A DNA stretch of 64,000 bases from Rhizophagus irregularis (GCF_026210795.1 NC_089438.1:2687501-2751500); one strand, 5' to 3'. Counted from the first letter of the stretch, positions 1-10,920 are shown. Notes: generated by a model not told the origin, from the sequence alone. Program-made: numbers and translations.

Positions 1-1925
1 TGCTAATTTGTTGAGACTTGATTTCATGAATTGTAAGCTGTCTATAAATCGGAGGGAACCTAACTTGAATGCCATATACTTTTCCATGTTATAAGGGATA
101 GGATCGATATCATCCTCACATTCCATTGCACCAATTCCTTGCATAATTATATGTCCATTATATCCTGATAAATTGTAAAAGATTACTGGGATATGCATTT
201 CACGAGGTTTTATGGATAAGTCAAGATTACATCCTCTATGTGCTGCACCTTGATACCTTCCTGTAATATGGCAGTGATCTCTTACTTTATTTTCATCTAA
301 GGGGTTACGACATATCCAGCAGTTTATTGCATTATCATAACTTACTTGCTCTTGGGTTGTTAACGGCATCATTTCCATTGGGTTTCTGAATTCATTACGG
401 ATTGCTTCAGCCTCATTTAGCATTTTGATTACAAATTTCTGTACTGCATTTTCTCCTGTAAATATCTTCTGTGATTTACTTACACCATCATATCTTACCT
501 TAATATACGAGTATAAGCAGGGAATTTGCTCTTGTACTTTCTTGGTTTTCTTATCTTTGTCTTCATCTGTGGGTGGTATGTCCATTACTAGGGCTTCAAA
601 GTCTGCAACAAAGTAATATGGGACTTGCATGCGGCGTTTCCAGTTCTTGAATTCATATATATCATTTCCTTTCTTTACTGATGGCATTTGGTCTGCTTGT
701 GGGGTTTTCTTTAATTCTCGACATATTGCTACATGTTTGTCATGGATTTCTTGTTTAATGTGTGAAGTGGGAGATACACTATCGGCAGACAAATGTTGCA
801 TGTCCATTTTTTGTACGTTTATTTACTAAGCGGCTCATATTCTTAATCCAGCAATAGTGCTGCTTTTCCCCATTACTAATAAGTACTAAATCTATTATTT
901 TACGGTTCTCTGCATCATCCCTATCGGTAACATATATTGGGCATAGGCAGTGGTCACGCCATTCACAGATGCAGAGGGCAATAGTTGGATTCTGTCGCTC
1001 AAATCTTCTTAGAATTACCTCATCAGCTTGTACTGGGAACTCAATACCTTCAAAGTTTAACTCGTTTACATACACCTTATACTTGGAAATTCTTTCTGCA
1101 TTCTTTTCTACTGGATGTAATGCTGCTAGAATTGTCCACTGAAAGCATTTGTCATCATCATTAGCTGGATTTACTACTCCCTTTTTCGTGGCAAGATCTT
1201 TTGGGAGTGGTATGTGTTCTGCTCCTGTAGGTGGTTGGAATTGCGAGATTTCTATGAATATTTTTTCTACACGATAGAATTCCCAACCTGATCCGTAATT
1301 TACATAGTCTTCTACTTTCTGCATGATTCTTGCTAATGCAAAGTTAAATGTACCATTAATATCTGTTGATGGTAGGATTGGCATATTGCGAGTTTTAAAT
1401 GGTATATTATATCTGTAGATATACTCTACTCCATCATCTTTACTAAAGTTACCATCTCCGAATAATCCCTCAAGGTAAGAATCTAAATGTATTATTGTGG
1501 CAAATATTCCAATTCTTACTGACCTTTATTGATCCTAATCGATCTCGTTCATCCCGAAGAATATTCTGGATTGTTTGACTGTGTGCTGTGAGAAATGAAG
1601 CATAGTCATGCTCTCCAGGTGTTCCTATAGCAATATCAGCCGTAAAATTTGAGTCTGTTAACTCCTTTCCTATACGTACCTGATCACGACGTTCAAAGAC
1701 TACCTCATAATGTGGGTCTGGGTCGATTTGCATCATGCGGGTTATCTCTTCATTGGTTACCGCCGCTTGTGCTTCACGAATTTGGCGGATCTCATCCTCA
1801 TATTCCTGCAATTTTGCATTTGAGCGGGGATATAGGATGGATTTGACAGGTACCTGCATAAATTTAGCTAAAACTGATCGGACGACTTGTCTGTGTTGGG
1901 CACTTCTTGCTTGATGTGTTGACAT
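1..1925 (-). pseudogene. Polinton/Maverick-type DNA polymerase B, N-terminal part, broken; runs off the left edge
   Basis: Reading leftwards from the ATG at 1925, three pieces in different frames form one protein. They are 1925-~1510, ~1510-779 (the usable ATG of this frame is at 1384) and ~775-1. The last piece has an exonuclease-like motif (YYFVADFEA, ~600-625), a recombination-endonuclease-like zinc motif (CWICRNPL...VRDHCHITGRY, ~255-320), the segment IPVIFYNLSGYNGHII (~150-195) and RFIDSLQF at the left edge. This order is known from protein-primed family B polymerases of Polinton-like elements. HYCWIKNMSRL followed by a Cys-rich finger lies just upstream. The frame breaks at ~1500-1530 and ~745-775, and a TAG stands at 779-781 inside the finger. 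The polymerase catalytic motifs would lie beyond the window. The gene is non-functional as read; family assignment is by motif recognition. Confidence 0.8.
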
Positions 1926-2344
1926 TTTGTATACTTTTTAGGTCCCTCTTTTATTCAATTACATTTTTTCTCGGTATAAGGGAAATTGCTTGCCTTGCTA
2001 TTCCGCTCTATTGACTCCATGGCTGGTTTTCTGGATGGGTTAATATTTCCTTACCTTTTTTGGCTTTGTTGGCTTTGAAATCCTATTTCTTGTTCGGTTG
2101 GGAGTAAGTAGGTGAAAATATTAATAAACGATTTAGATTATGAAATAAGTAGGATATAAGTGAATTAGATTATAAGATAAGTAGGATATAAGTAGGTAAA
2201 AATATAAAAAAGGTGATATAAGTAGGTGAAAAATATAAAAAGGTGACCAGGATTGGACCCACAGCCGGTAGGAGAGCAACAAGGGGATAGCAAGAAAAAG
2301 GTAACCAGGATTGGACTCTGAGGAAAGTGAGCCAGAACTGGGAT
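1926..2344. repeat. Non-coding stretch with short AT-rich direct repeats
   Basis: Between the polymerase start and the truncated transposase. From about 2100 to 2330 short phrases recur: AAGTAGGATATAAGT, GTAGGTGAAAAATATAAAAA and two copies of ACCAGGATTGGAC. No gene is visible in 1926-2100. Confidence 0.6.
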
Positions 2345-3889
2345 TTATATACTACTAAGGTGCCAAAATCATCATAATATATATCTAACATTAACTTTAA
2401 TGTAGGTATATTTTAAGGAGCAGTGGATGGAATTTTTGTGGATGATGATGTCGTAACTCAACATTTCTGATTTTCCATCGGCCTTCATAGCTATATAAAA
2501 TTTCTTCAACATAAAATTGATAATTGGATAAGTGTAAAGAATCTTGAAGCCAAACTGCAATTGGTTCTATAATATTGTCTTTATTGATTAAAGATGTTAC
2601 TTCACTTAACCATAATTCTCCATTTTCTGCTTCTTGAACTCTAGAAAGTTTTCTAAAATTATTTGGTAATTCATCACAATAATAAAGAACCTGAATTTTT
2701 AATTTAACATCACTTGATGTTGAAACTATCGCTATAATTCTTCCAATTCTAGTCCTTTTATCCTTGTATTTAACAAAAGAACCTGCTGTGTACAATACTA
2801 AATAATTTATTGGTCAAGTATAATATTATAAAAAAAGAATTTCATTAGTAAGTCCAAAAGGAATATATATCACAAATTACATATGACAAAAGTGTTACAA
2901 ATGCATTCTCAGATAAAAATATAAAAAATAATATAATTAACAGATTAAAATATTACTTTCTGAATTATAAAAGTTACCTTGATTTATCCATATTGAAAAT
3001 TGACCAAAAGAGGTGATTCTTGCCATAAATTTCCGTCCCAGAATTCTTTTTTTATATCAGTTTCAACACCTGGTCCAAAATACATCTGTGATTGTAAATT
3101 TTCATTTTCCAAGACTCTTTTTATATGTTCAGTTACAGATATGGTATAAGCATCTTTAAAAGGCTTTGAAGTGGATGGAGTTTTCATATTTTGTATATAA
3201 ATACTATGACTCTTTACTGTCTGAAGTGGAAGTCGATTACATAATAATCTCAATCGTCGAACATTCTCAATTATATGTTCAGTTCGAAAATTAGGATGCT
3301 TTAAAATACATATAAGATCATCATACCCCTTTGTTGCTAAATGATTAAATTTAATTAGTAAGTTAATAGCAAGTAATAATTTTATAAAAAAAAACAAACA
3401 TACTATGTTTAACTTACATATCATATGTTTAGTAATTCAAGTAAACAGCATCATTTCTGTAAAATTCTGGAAATAAGGACCATATTCACCTGGCAAAGGT
3501 TCAAATTTTGTTTTACCTTCTATTGTTTCTTGAATAACCTCCATATTAATTAATTCTTCACTATCAGTTAAGTCATCTGAAGTTTTTTGATTGGCTTCAT
3601 GATCTAGTGTATCTGACCATTCACTATTATTTAATTCATCTGAAGACATAGAAAAATCAGATTTAGAATTACAAAATTGTTCTAAGGTTTCATATTCTTG
3701 ATCATTATTTAATAAACCATCCTGTAAATCTTTGTTGCTATCATTTTTATTATGTAATGAAGCAATATATTGTAGTTGTAAACTTTCTGCTTCTTTTTGA
3801 ATATTATTAGTAGTAATTTTAGGTGTTACACGTTTTCACAATGAAATTTTTTGTTTTTGTTTAGATTGTTTAGAATGTATTCGCTTCAT
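2345..3889 (-). pseudogene. tnp2-like (CACTA/Plavaka-related) transposase, N-terminal half, broken
   Basis: The reading frame starts at the ATG at 3889 (MKRIHSKQSK). An in-frame TGA lies at 3838-3836 (CGA would read on), followed by an acidic stretch and PLPGEYGPYFQNFTEMMLF. A second TGA follows where a Trp codon would fit. After a GT-AG intron (about 3419-3345) come YDDLICILKHPNF, the block TPSTSKPFKDAYTISV and MYFGPGVETDIKKEFWDG. A one-base slip precedes the next intron. The exon from about 2800 begins YTAGSFVKYKDKRTRIGRI and includes YYCDELPNNF. A last slip leads to IYYDDFGTL at about 2375, where similarity ends. These blocks are familiar from large transposase families of Rhizophagus. The catalytic half is missing, so this is a 3'-truncated, inactivated copy. 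Confidence 0.7.
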
Positions 3890-4192
3890 TACAGTTTTTG
3901 AAAGCAAATTGTATTAAATTCTATAAACTTTAATGAAACTAATAACAAAATAGTTAAAAGTTCGTGTAATATCTCATCAATAAATAATGTTGATCATCAC
4001 GTTATTATTTAAAATCCAAAATAGTATAATTTAGTATAATTTAAATAAATGAAAAAAAAGCAATGTTATTTTCTGATATCATTATTATTATATTTTACTG
4101 GCAATTAATAGTTAGTATTTTTTACAGGATGACATCAATATGACAAATTTATAAATGATATTAACTAATAGCTATTACGTTTATTTTAATAA

Positions 4193-5150
4193 TTACTGTC
4201 TATCCAAATTAAGTAGTGATCTGATATCTATTCGTTGTAGAATATCATTTCCATTTACCGTATATACTTTCATATCAACTGTTAAGTAATTCAAATTTTT
4301 AACAGTATCATTTACTTCTTTACCTAAAAGATTTTCTTGGATAAACATATTAAATGCTGAGTGTATAAATTTTGTAAATGCTGTAGTATTTCTAGGCTGA
4401 TCTTTAAAGGTTTTCTTTTTATCAATTACATCCATATGTCATTTTAAAAAGGACATCCAAACTTTTTCGGTAATATATTCAGAAATTTGTTGCATTGTTG
4501 GCTGCCTTGATTCAGATAATTTATAAATATTAATTAGTTTTAATATTCTTAATTCTAACAATAAATTTTATAGTAATCTCAAATACCTGTATTTTCTAAT
4601 AAATTCAGGAACCAAATTTCGAAGTTCACGTCGAATTATCATATTATAATCACGATAGCTTCTTAAAGCCCACATATGCAATGTAGCCAGATCTGACATT
4701 CCGTTCATTTCTATATTTGGGAATAAGGATCTCACTAACTCATTAATAATTTGATTGTTTATAACTCTTGTACGAAAAAATAGGCACTTTAAATGCAATT
4801 GTAAGACTCCAAGTTCCTAGTTTTTTTTTAAAAAAAAATCAATTATATTTTAAATAATAAATCAAACAATGTATTAATTTACATTATCTGAAAATTTGCA
4901 AAATCTACTAGTGGGTTTTTCTTGAATTATTTCATGTCCATGCCCACTTGCTTTCATCATATTTAATGTTAAACTGACAAGCTCTGGTCGTTGTGATATA
5001 TATAAGCAAATTTCAAGTTCATTTTTAAATGGACCAATATCAGTAGTATTTGATGTTGACAATTGTTGGTTAGTACTTTTAGATAAATAATGAGATATAT
5101 TTTGCAGACTATCAGTGTTTTCAGGTGAATCATCATGTAATTCACACTAG
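4193..5150 (-). pseudogene. Unknown spliced gene, probably an accessory gene of a transposon
   Basis: The exon pattern is clear but the product is not recognised. Exon A (~5150-4883) reads through STSNTTDIGPFKNELE and ends at GTAAAT. Exon B (4816-4587) contains NELVRSLFPNIEMNG and LVPEFIRKYR. Exon C starts at 4505 (QPTMQQISEYITEKVW). Both introns are short GT-AG introns that keep the frame. Exon C meets a TGA at 4441-4439, but the same frame continues to 4193 (MDVIDKKKTF...), so CGA to TGA is the simplest explanation. The upstream end breaks at about 5150 against unrelated repetitive DNA. It lies on the same strand as the transposase at 2345-3889, so it may be that element's second gene. Confidence 0.5.
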
Positions 5151-5565
5151 TCGAACAATGACAAATCAGGGACCAATCAGGTGATCGAATTCCACCCAAT
5201 TGGTCACTATTTTTTTTAAAATTTTTATCAATCGGTAAATCTGATTGCTGCCAAAAGATGGCGCAAAAGGAGGATACTCGGGTACCAATCGGGATATTCA
5301 ATAGAAAGCAATTAGGTATTAATAGTTACCAATAAGATATTTACTATTTGGCATATCAGTATACCGATTGATAACTTTTTGATTAAATGTCAGTGTACTG
5401 ATTGATTACTTTTTGATTAATTTGTAACAATGCATTTTTATTTAAAATTATTTAGAATTTACATTAAAATATTAAATTACAAAAATCAGTACATTATTTA
5501 ATAATTCCATATATAAATTATGATACTAATATTATCATATTCTTATACTTTCGAAACTTTTCTAG
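5151..5565. other. Non-coding, no gene seen
   Basis: AT-rich filler between the unknown gene and the first intron-like array. It contains several scattered copies of short phrases such as ACCAATCGG and GATTACTTTTTGATTAA, but no reading frame worth calling. Confidence 0.5.
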
Positions 5566-6060
5566 GATCCGGTAAAAAAAGTTTTGAAATGAAACTTTTC
5601 AAAACTTACTGATCCAAATTTAAGTCTAAGATCAGAGACAATGGTACCTAAAAAAACAGAAAAAAAAATAAATATTTTTTTAATTAAAAAAAGGTTCCAA
5701 AATGAAACTTTTCAAAACTTACCATTACCGATCCAATTCTAAAGATCGGAACCAATAGCTAATAGTGCCTAAAAAAACAGAAAAAAAATTAAATATTTTT
5801 TTTAAATATTAAAAAAAGTTTCAAACGAAACTTTTCAAAATTTACCGTTACTGATCCAAATCCAAGGGAACCGGTAGTACCTAAAAAACAAAGAAAATAA
5901 AATAAAATTATTATTTTTTAAAAAAAAATATTAAAAGTTTCGAAAGTTTAAGTAAACTTTCGAAACTTACCGATCCAAAATTCATATCGAAGTCCGGGAT
6001 CATTTCTAAATAAAATTTGAAAATGGAATGTTAGTAATGCCTACTAATGTTCCTAATTTA
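5566..6060 (-). repeat. Tandem array of about four intron-like units (minus strand)
   Basis: Units of roughly 115-125 bp. Read on the minus strand, each begins with GTAAGTTTTGAAAAGTTTC, continues through an A/T-rich part and ends in a T-run with TTTTTTAG. A block of about 40 bp that starts GTACC or similar and ends GGATC then leads to the next GTAAG. The blocks act like micro-exons and the rest like short introns. A hairpin (GAAAAGTTT / AAACTTTTC type) follows each donor. No continuous protein is conserved across the units. Confidence 0.55.
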
Positions 6061-6099
6061 AAAAAATCACGCCCTTCTTTATTTACCTTTCAGGCATTT

Positions 6100-6950
6100 C
6101 GTCTATGACCACCGAACTATGACCACTGAACTATGGCCACCTTAGTAAGTTCCTCGGGCTCTAAAACCTGATTCATGCTATGATTATCCTTTATATACTC
6201 ACCTGGATCCCGAACTATGACCACCGAACTATGACCACTTGCCCCGAACTATGACCACTTGTCCTGAACTATGACCACCGAACTATGACCACCGAACTAT
6301 GACCACCGAACTATGACCACCCTTTATCTACTTACCTGGAACACTGAACTATGACCACTTTATGTCCCGAACTATGACAGCCGAACTATGGACACCTTAG
6401 TCAGCCTTTTAGGCTCCAAAACCCGATTCAAGCTATGGACACCTGCCCCTCTATCTCACTCGAAAAAATATATTCGGCAATTGAGGATTAGGTAACTATA
6501 AGTAACATACAATGATGAACTTACACGCAGCCATTTCTCTTGTTGAAGACCTCGGACTTGATCTTGTAGACATCTATGGAATCTGTAAATGGATCCAAAT
6601 GCGGGCATCACCACTCAATGACCTGGACATAGTAGCAGAGATGGTCAGAAACCTTCCGGTTAAAGAATTCGGAAAACATCTCAAGATTAACAGACTCTGG
6701 TACAATGGTTGTAAAGCCGAGTTGTGGAAGCGGCATAAAGAAGCTGAGGAAGCATACGACAGGACAGTAGACCACTACAGGGAAGCTAATGATCCTGCAG
6801 AGTCATATTTTTTGTCCAGATTTTTACAAGGATTGATGACTATATAACCATATCATCAGGTATTTTTACATTTTTCAACAAGGATTAATGACCATGTAAC
6901 TTCATCATCAGGCATTCATGAATTCTTAACATAAACTAATAAATTTTTGA
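6100..6950 (+). repeat. Left arm of a long inverted repeat
   Basis: Inverted copy of 8128-8850. It contains a tract of tandem 14-bp units (CCGAACTATGACCA type, about 6100-6400), then a degraded reading frame, then non-coding sequence ending near AAACTAATAAATTT. Compared with the right arm it carries a 40-bp insertion after GGCAATT (about 6482-6522), which shifts the frame. The arms remain very similar. Confidence 0.8.
6512..6847 (+). pseudogene. Arm-encoded hypothetical protein, copy 1, N-terminus disrupted
   Basis: Residues from LHAAISLVEDLGLDL to the end match the inverted copy at 8222-8641 almost exactly (YGICKWIQMRASPLND, RLWYNGCKAELWKRHKEA, SRFLQGLMTI). The upstream part of that copy is out of frame here because of the 40-bp length difference at about 6482-6522. 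The protein is not recognised; it is helical and rich in charged residues. Either the left copy gained the 40 bp or the right copy lost them. Confidence 0.45.
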
Positions 6951-6969
6951 ATATTCTCTAATAATTTCT

Positions 6970-7165
6970 AATGTGTATTAAATGGAATGGCATCCATTTG
7001 TTCATCTGGCCATTTGTACAATAATGTACAGGATTCCATCCATCCATCCATCCATCCATTTATACGTTAAAAATATAGCATTGGATGGAATGGCATCCAT
7101 TTGTTCATCTAGCCATTTGTACAATAATGTTTAGGATTCCATCTATCCATTCGTCCATTTGAACA
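6970..7165. repeat. Two direct repeats of about 100 bp with a (CATC)n tract
   Basis: TGGAATGGCATCCATTTGTT followed by CATTTGTACAATAATGT occurs at about 6980 and again at about 7084. Each copy ends in a run of CCATCCATC or a degenerate form of it. It lies just upstream of the ORF at 7221. Confidence 0.7.
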
Positions 7166-7220
7166 TACACATCAGAAATGAACACTTTACATTTACTGAG
7201 TGGTTGTAATATTATTTACC

Positions 7221-8039
7221 ATGTTGCCTCCATGTCCTAAATGTGGAAAAGATAATTTTAAAAGTACTCGAGATAGAAACACTCATCTGAATCGCAGAAT
7301 TCCATGTATACCTAAAATTACTGAAGTAATTAGCTATCCAGAAACTATTCCAGAACCTTCAGAAGTTGGAAATAACCTTCCAAATAATCTAAAGTATGGT
7401 GGTACATCATCTGTAGAAGAGCTTAAAGCAACTATAGATGGGCTTGCTTCACAAATGCGAGCAATTTCTTGGCAATTAAAAAATACATCAATGGATATTA
7501 AGGGAGTGTCAGATGATATAACAGAATTATCAAATCAGCAGGAAGCAGCACAAAGTAAAATACAGGATCTTGAGGAAACAATGTCTCAACACACTGCTTT
7601 AACTAAAAAATCTGTTTGAAACCTTCAAAAAACAATGTCTCAACATACTGCTTCAACCAAAAAATCTGTTCAAGATCTTGAGGAGACAATGTCTCAACAT
7701 ACTGCTTTGTTTAGTAAATCAAGTATTCATAGTATTCCACTTTCAACTGCTAGTTCTAAAACTTCACAATTTACATATGATCCTACAATAGCAGATTTAG
7801 AACAGACTGAAGAGGATAAAGAAACGGCTAAATTATATACGAATCAACTTTTATTAATGTTAAGATCATGTCCACTTGATGATAAAGAATTTACAGAAGG
7901 AAATAATATACTACAATGGCTTTTTGCTAATAATATAATAAGAGATGAATACTTATTTCGCAAGTTTTCTGTATTTTTACATAGTCCAAAACCAGTAAAA
8001 TTAAGAATTTCTTTGGAAAAATCTGATGAAAAGGATTAA
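7221..8039 (+). pseudogene. Zinc-finger plus coiled-coil protein between the inverted arms, one in-frame stop
   Basis: The ATG at 7221 starts MLPPCPKCGKDNFKSTRDRN, a C2H2-like finger (CPKC...H...C) found in many Rhizophagus element proteins. Residues from about 75 on form a coiled coil. The motif DLEETMSQHTALTKKSVQ is then tandemly repeated about three times (7560-7710). Within the repeat a TGA at 7617-7619 interrupts the frame, which continues cleanly to 8039. The C-terminal part (DLEQTEEDKETAKLYTNQLL...) is unrecognised. Being the only long ORF between the inverted arms at 6100-6950 and 8128-8850, it may be cargo or a DNA-binding protein of that element. Confidence 0.5.
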
Positions 8040-8127
8040 TTCAATTTGCTATCTTATTGGTTCAAACTAGTGATTAGACAGGATTTTGAAAAAGTAATAG
8101 ATAGAATGAATTTGATGGAATAAAATT

Positions 8128-8850
8128 TATTAGTTTATGTTAAGAATTCATAAATGCTTGATAATGAAGTTACATGGTCATCAATCCTTGTTGAAAAATG
8201 TAAGGATACCTGATGATATGGTTATATAGTCATCAATCCTTGTAAAAATCTGGACAAAAAATATGACTCTGCAGGATCATTAGCTTCCCTGTAGTGGTCT
8301 ACTGCCCTGTCGTATGCCTCCTCGGCTTCTTTATGCCGCTTCCACAACTCGGCTTTACAACCGTTGTACCAGAGTCTGTTAATCTTGAGATGTTTTCTGA
8401 ATTCTTTAACCAGAAGGTTTCTGACCATCTCTGCTACTATGTCTGGGTCATTGAGAGGTGATGCCCGCATTTGGATCCATTTACGGATTCCATAGATGTC
8501 TACAAGATCAAGTCCAAGGTCTTCGGCAAGAGAAGTGGCTGCGTGTAATTGCCGAATATATTTTTTCGAGTGAGATAGAGGGGCAGGTGTCCATAGCTTG
8601 AATCGGGTTTTGGAGCCTGAGGGGCTGACTAAGGTGTCCATAGTTCGGCTGTCATAGTTCGGGACATAAAGTGGTCATAGTTCGGTGTTCCAGGTAAGTA
8701 GATAAAGGGTGGTCATAGTTCGGTGGTCATAGTTCGGTGGTCATAGTTCGGGACAAGTGGTCATAGTTCGGGGCAAGTGGTCATAATTCGGTGGTCATAG
8801 TTCGGGGCAAGTGGTCATAGTTCGGTGGTCATAGTATTATCATAAGTTTT
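8128..8850 (-). repeat. Right arm of the long inverted repeat
   Basis: Inverted copy of 6100-6950: non-coding inner part, reading frame 8222-8641, then the tandem GGTCATAGTTCGG tract (about 8640-8840). The arms are separated by about 1.2 kb. Confidence 0.8.
8222..8641 (-). CDS. Hypothetical protein encoded by the right inverted arm
   Basis: An open frame of 139 residues from ATG 8641 (MDTLVSPSGSKTRFKLW), with no recognised domain. It is charged and helical, with LAEDLGLDLVDIYGIRKW, KINRLWYNGCKAELWKRH and a C-terminus SRFLQGLMTI. The start codon lies just inside the tandem GGTCATAGTTCGG tract, so the first 20 or so residues may not be genuine. The inverted copy at 6512-6847 has several substitutions and a frame-breaking 40-bp difference. 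Gene or relic cannot be decided from the sequence. Confidence 0.4.
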   Translation of the reverse strand: MDTLVSPSGSKTRFKLWTPAPLSHSKKYIRQLHAATSLAEDLGLDLVDIYGIRKWIQMRASPLNDPDIVAEMVRNLLVKEFRKHLKINRLWYNGCKAELWKRHKEAEEAYDRAVDHYREANDPAESYFLSRFLQGLMTI

Positions 8851-8889
8851 TCGAACTATGGCCAGTACTATGATCGGATATTCTGTCTG

Positions 8890-9145
8890 ATTTCAGCTTT
8901 ATTTGTGTTTCTATCCACTTTTTAGTAGTCTGGTCATAGTGGTCATAGTGGTCATAGTTGTTTTTATATATAAGAAAAAATGGAGAAAAAAAAAGAAGTT
9001 GGAAAGTACTGTGACCAGCCATGGCCACTGTGGCCATGGCGGTAGTATATATGGGGAATTCTCTACCCCACGAAGGGGGAATGTGGGTACTGCGAGGCCA
9101 TGAGGCCGAGGTGGGGTGAGCGTAGCGAGACACACTACCAGCCCG
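8890..9145. other. GC-rich patch with inverted repeats
   Basis: A locally GC-rich island in AT-rich DNA. It has CCATGGCCACTGTGGCCATGG (a near-perfect palindrome around 9019-9039), CTACCCCACGAAGGGGG and GAGGCCATGAGGCC. It ends GGTGGGGTGAGCGTAGCGAG. This could be the end of a small mobile element. The ORFs crossing it on both strands are not convincing. Confidence 0.45.
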
Positions 9146-9149
9146 ACGA

Positions 9150-10015
9150 TGGGGTCCTATAATAAAAAAAAAGAAAATGGAACGTTAGTAAATAATACTA
9201 ATGTCCATAATTTAAAAATAATACACTCCCCCTCCTTCTTTATTTACCTTCCGAGACGTTTCGTCAGTTTCGAAGCGTCTTGAGTCCTACAATAAAAAAA
9301 AAAGAAAATAGAATGTTAGTAAATGATACTAACGTCCATAATTTAAAAATAATACACTTCCCTCCTTTTTTATTTACCTTCCGAGACGTTTCGTCAGTTT
9401 CGAAGCGTCTTGAGGGTCCTACAATAAAAAAAAAAAGAATTGGACCGTTAGTAAATGACACTAACGTCTATTATTTAAAAAAAATTTCCCTCCCCTTCTT
9501 TATTTACCTTCCGAGATGTTTCATCAGTTTCAAAGCGTCTTGAGGGTCCTACAATAAAAAAGAAAATGTAACGTTAGTAAATGACACTAACGTCCATTAT
9601 TTAAAAAAAAATTCCCCCTCCCCTTCTTTATTTACCTTCCGAGACATTTCATCAGTTTCGAAGTGTCTTGAAGGTTCCTACAATAAAAAAAGAAAATGGA
9701 ACGTTAGTAAATGACACTAACGTCCATTATTTAAAAAAATTCTCCCCCTCCTCTTCTTTATTTACCTTCTGAGACGTTTTGTCAGTTTCGAAGCGTCTTG
9801 AAGGTTTCTACAATAAAAAAAAAAGAATTGGACCGTTAGTAAATGACACTAACGTCCATTATTTAAAAAAAATTCCCCCTCCTCTTCTTTATTTACCTTC
9901 CGAGACGTTTCATCAGTTTTGAAGCATCTTGAAGGTTTCTACAATAAAAAAAAAAAGAAAATAAAATGTTAGTAAATGACACTAACATCCAATATTTAAA
10001 AAATCCTCTCCCCCC
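9150..10015 (-). repeat. Tandem array of seven intron-like units with branch-point hairpins
   Basis: Seven units of about 128 bp. On the minus strand each is a block of 41-42 bp, (G/A)ACCCTCAAGACGCTTCG... ending GTCTCGGAAG, followed by GTAAATAAAGAAG, a purine-rich part, a hairpin (ACGTTAGT, 7-base loop, ACTAACGT), a pyrimidine-rich part and TTGTAG. The hairpin's 3' arm contains TACTAAC, the consensus branch site. A 42-bp block is open in one frame (KPSRRFETDKTSQK); 41-bp variants break it. Confidence 0.7.
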
Positions 10016-10229
10016 CTCCCGACGTTCTGTTAGTTCTGTGAAAAGGTTAATAAAAAATAAACTTTTTTTTTATTTTTTTATAAAAAAAAGATCATTGATC
10101 TGATAATCTGTTATTCATCAGATCTAATGATCTATCCGATACAAGTCAAAATAGTGTCTGAATGACGGAATCGACTGTTATTTCTGTCATGGAAAATATT
10201 AACAATTCAATAAATTCCATGATATAAGG

Positions 10230-10920
10230 TTATCAGTTATTAATTCCAGAAATATGAATTTTTACAGAAAAAAAGATGGAAAATAAAAACGGATCAACTT
10301 TTTTTATAGGGCGAGAAAAAATCAAAAAATCAGAACATAACAAACGTTCTGATGGGTTTTTTTTTAAAAAAAATAACATTCGAAACATTAAAACGTTTCG
10401 ATAAAAAAATTGATAAATAGGAACGTTAGTTAACGTTTCTATAAATTTTTTAAAAAACAAGTATTCAAAACGTTAAAAACGTTTTGATAAAAGAATTTAA
10501 AAATCAGAACGTTAGGTAATGTTCTGATGGGTTTTTTTAAAAAAAAAGAATATTTGAAACGTTAAAAACGTTTCGATAAAAAAATATAAATAGGAACGTT
10601 AGTTAACGTTCCTATAGATTTTTTTTAAAAAAACAAGTATTTGAAACGTTAAAAACATTTCAATAAAAAATTAATAAATTGGAATGTTAGTTAACGTTCC
10701 TATAGATTTTTTTTTAAAAAAAAAGTGTTCAAAACGTTAAAAACGTTTCGATAAAAGAATTAATAAATCGGAACATTAGTTAATGTTTTGGTAGATTTTT
10801 TTTAAAGAAAAAATGTTTCCATAAAAAAATTAATAAATCGGAACGTTAACAAACGTTCTGACAAATTTTAATAAAAATTCAAAATAAAAAAAACGAAATG
10901 TCAAAAAACTTTCCGTTTCG
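10230..10920. repeat. Array of alternating AACGTT hairpins
   Basis: About six units of 85-95 bp alternate two palindromes, GAACGTTAGTTAACGTTC and GAAACGTTAAAAACGTTTC, separated by poly-A/poly-T linkers. Unlike the neighbouring array it has no GTAAG...AG signals. A minus-strand ORF here (10233-10460) is an artefact of the repeat. Confidence 0.7.

Noticed and set aside
9150-10015. CRISPR-like regular repeat array
   Set aside because: The spacers are as repetitive as the repeats, the host is a eukaryote and no cas genes are present; the units look intron-like.
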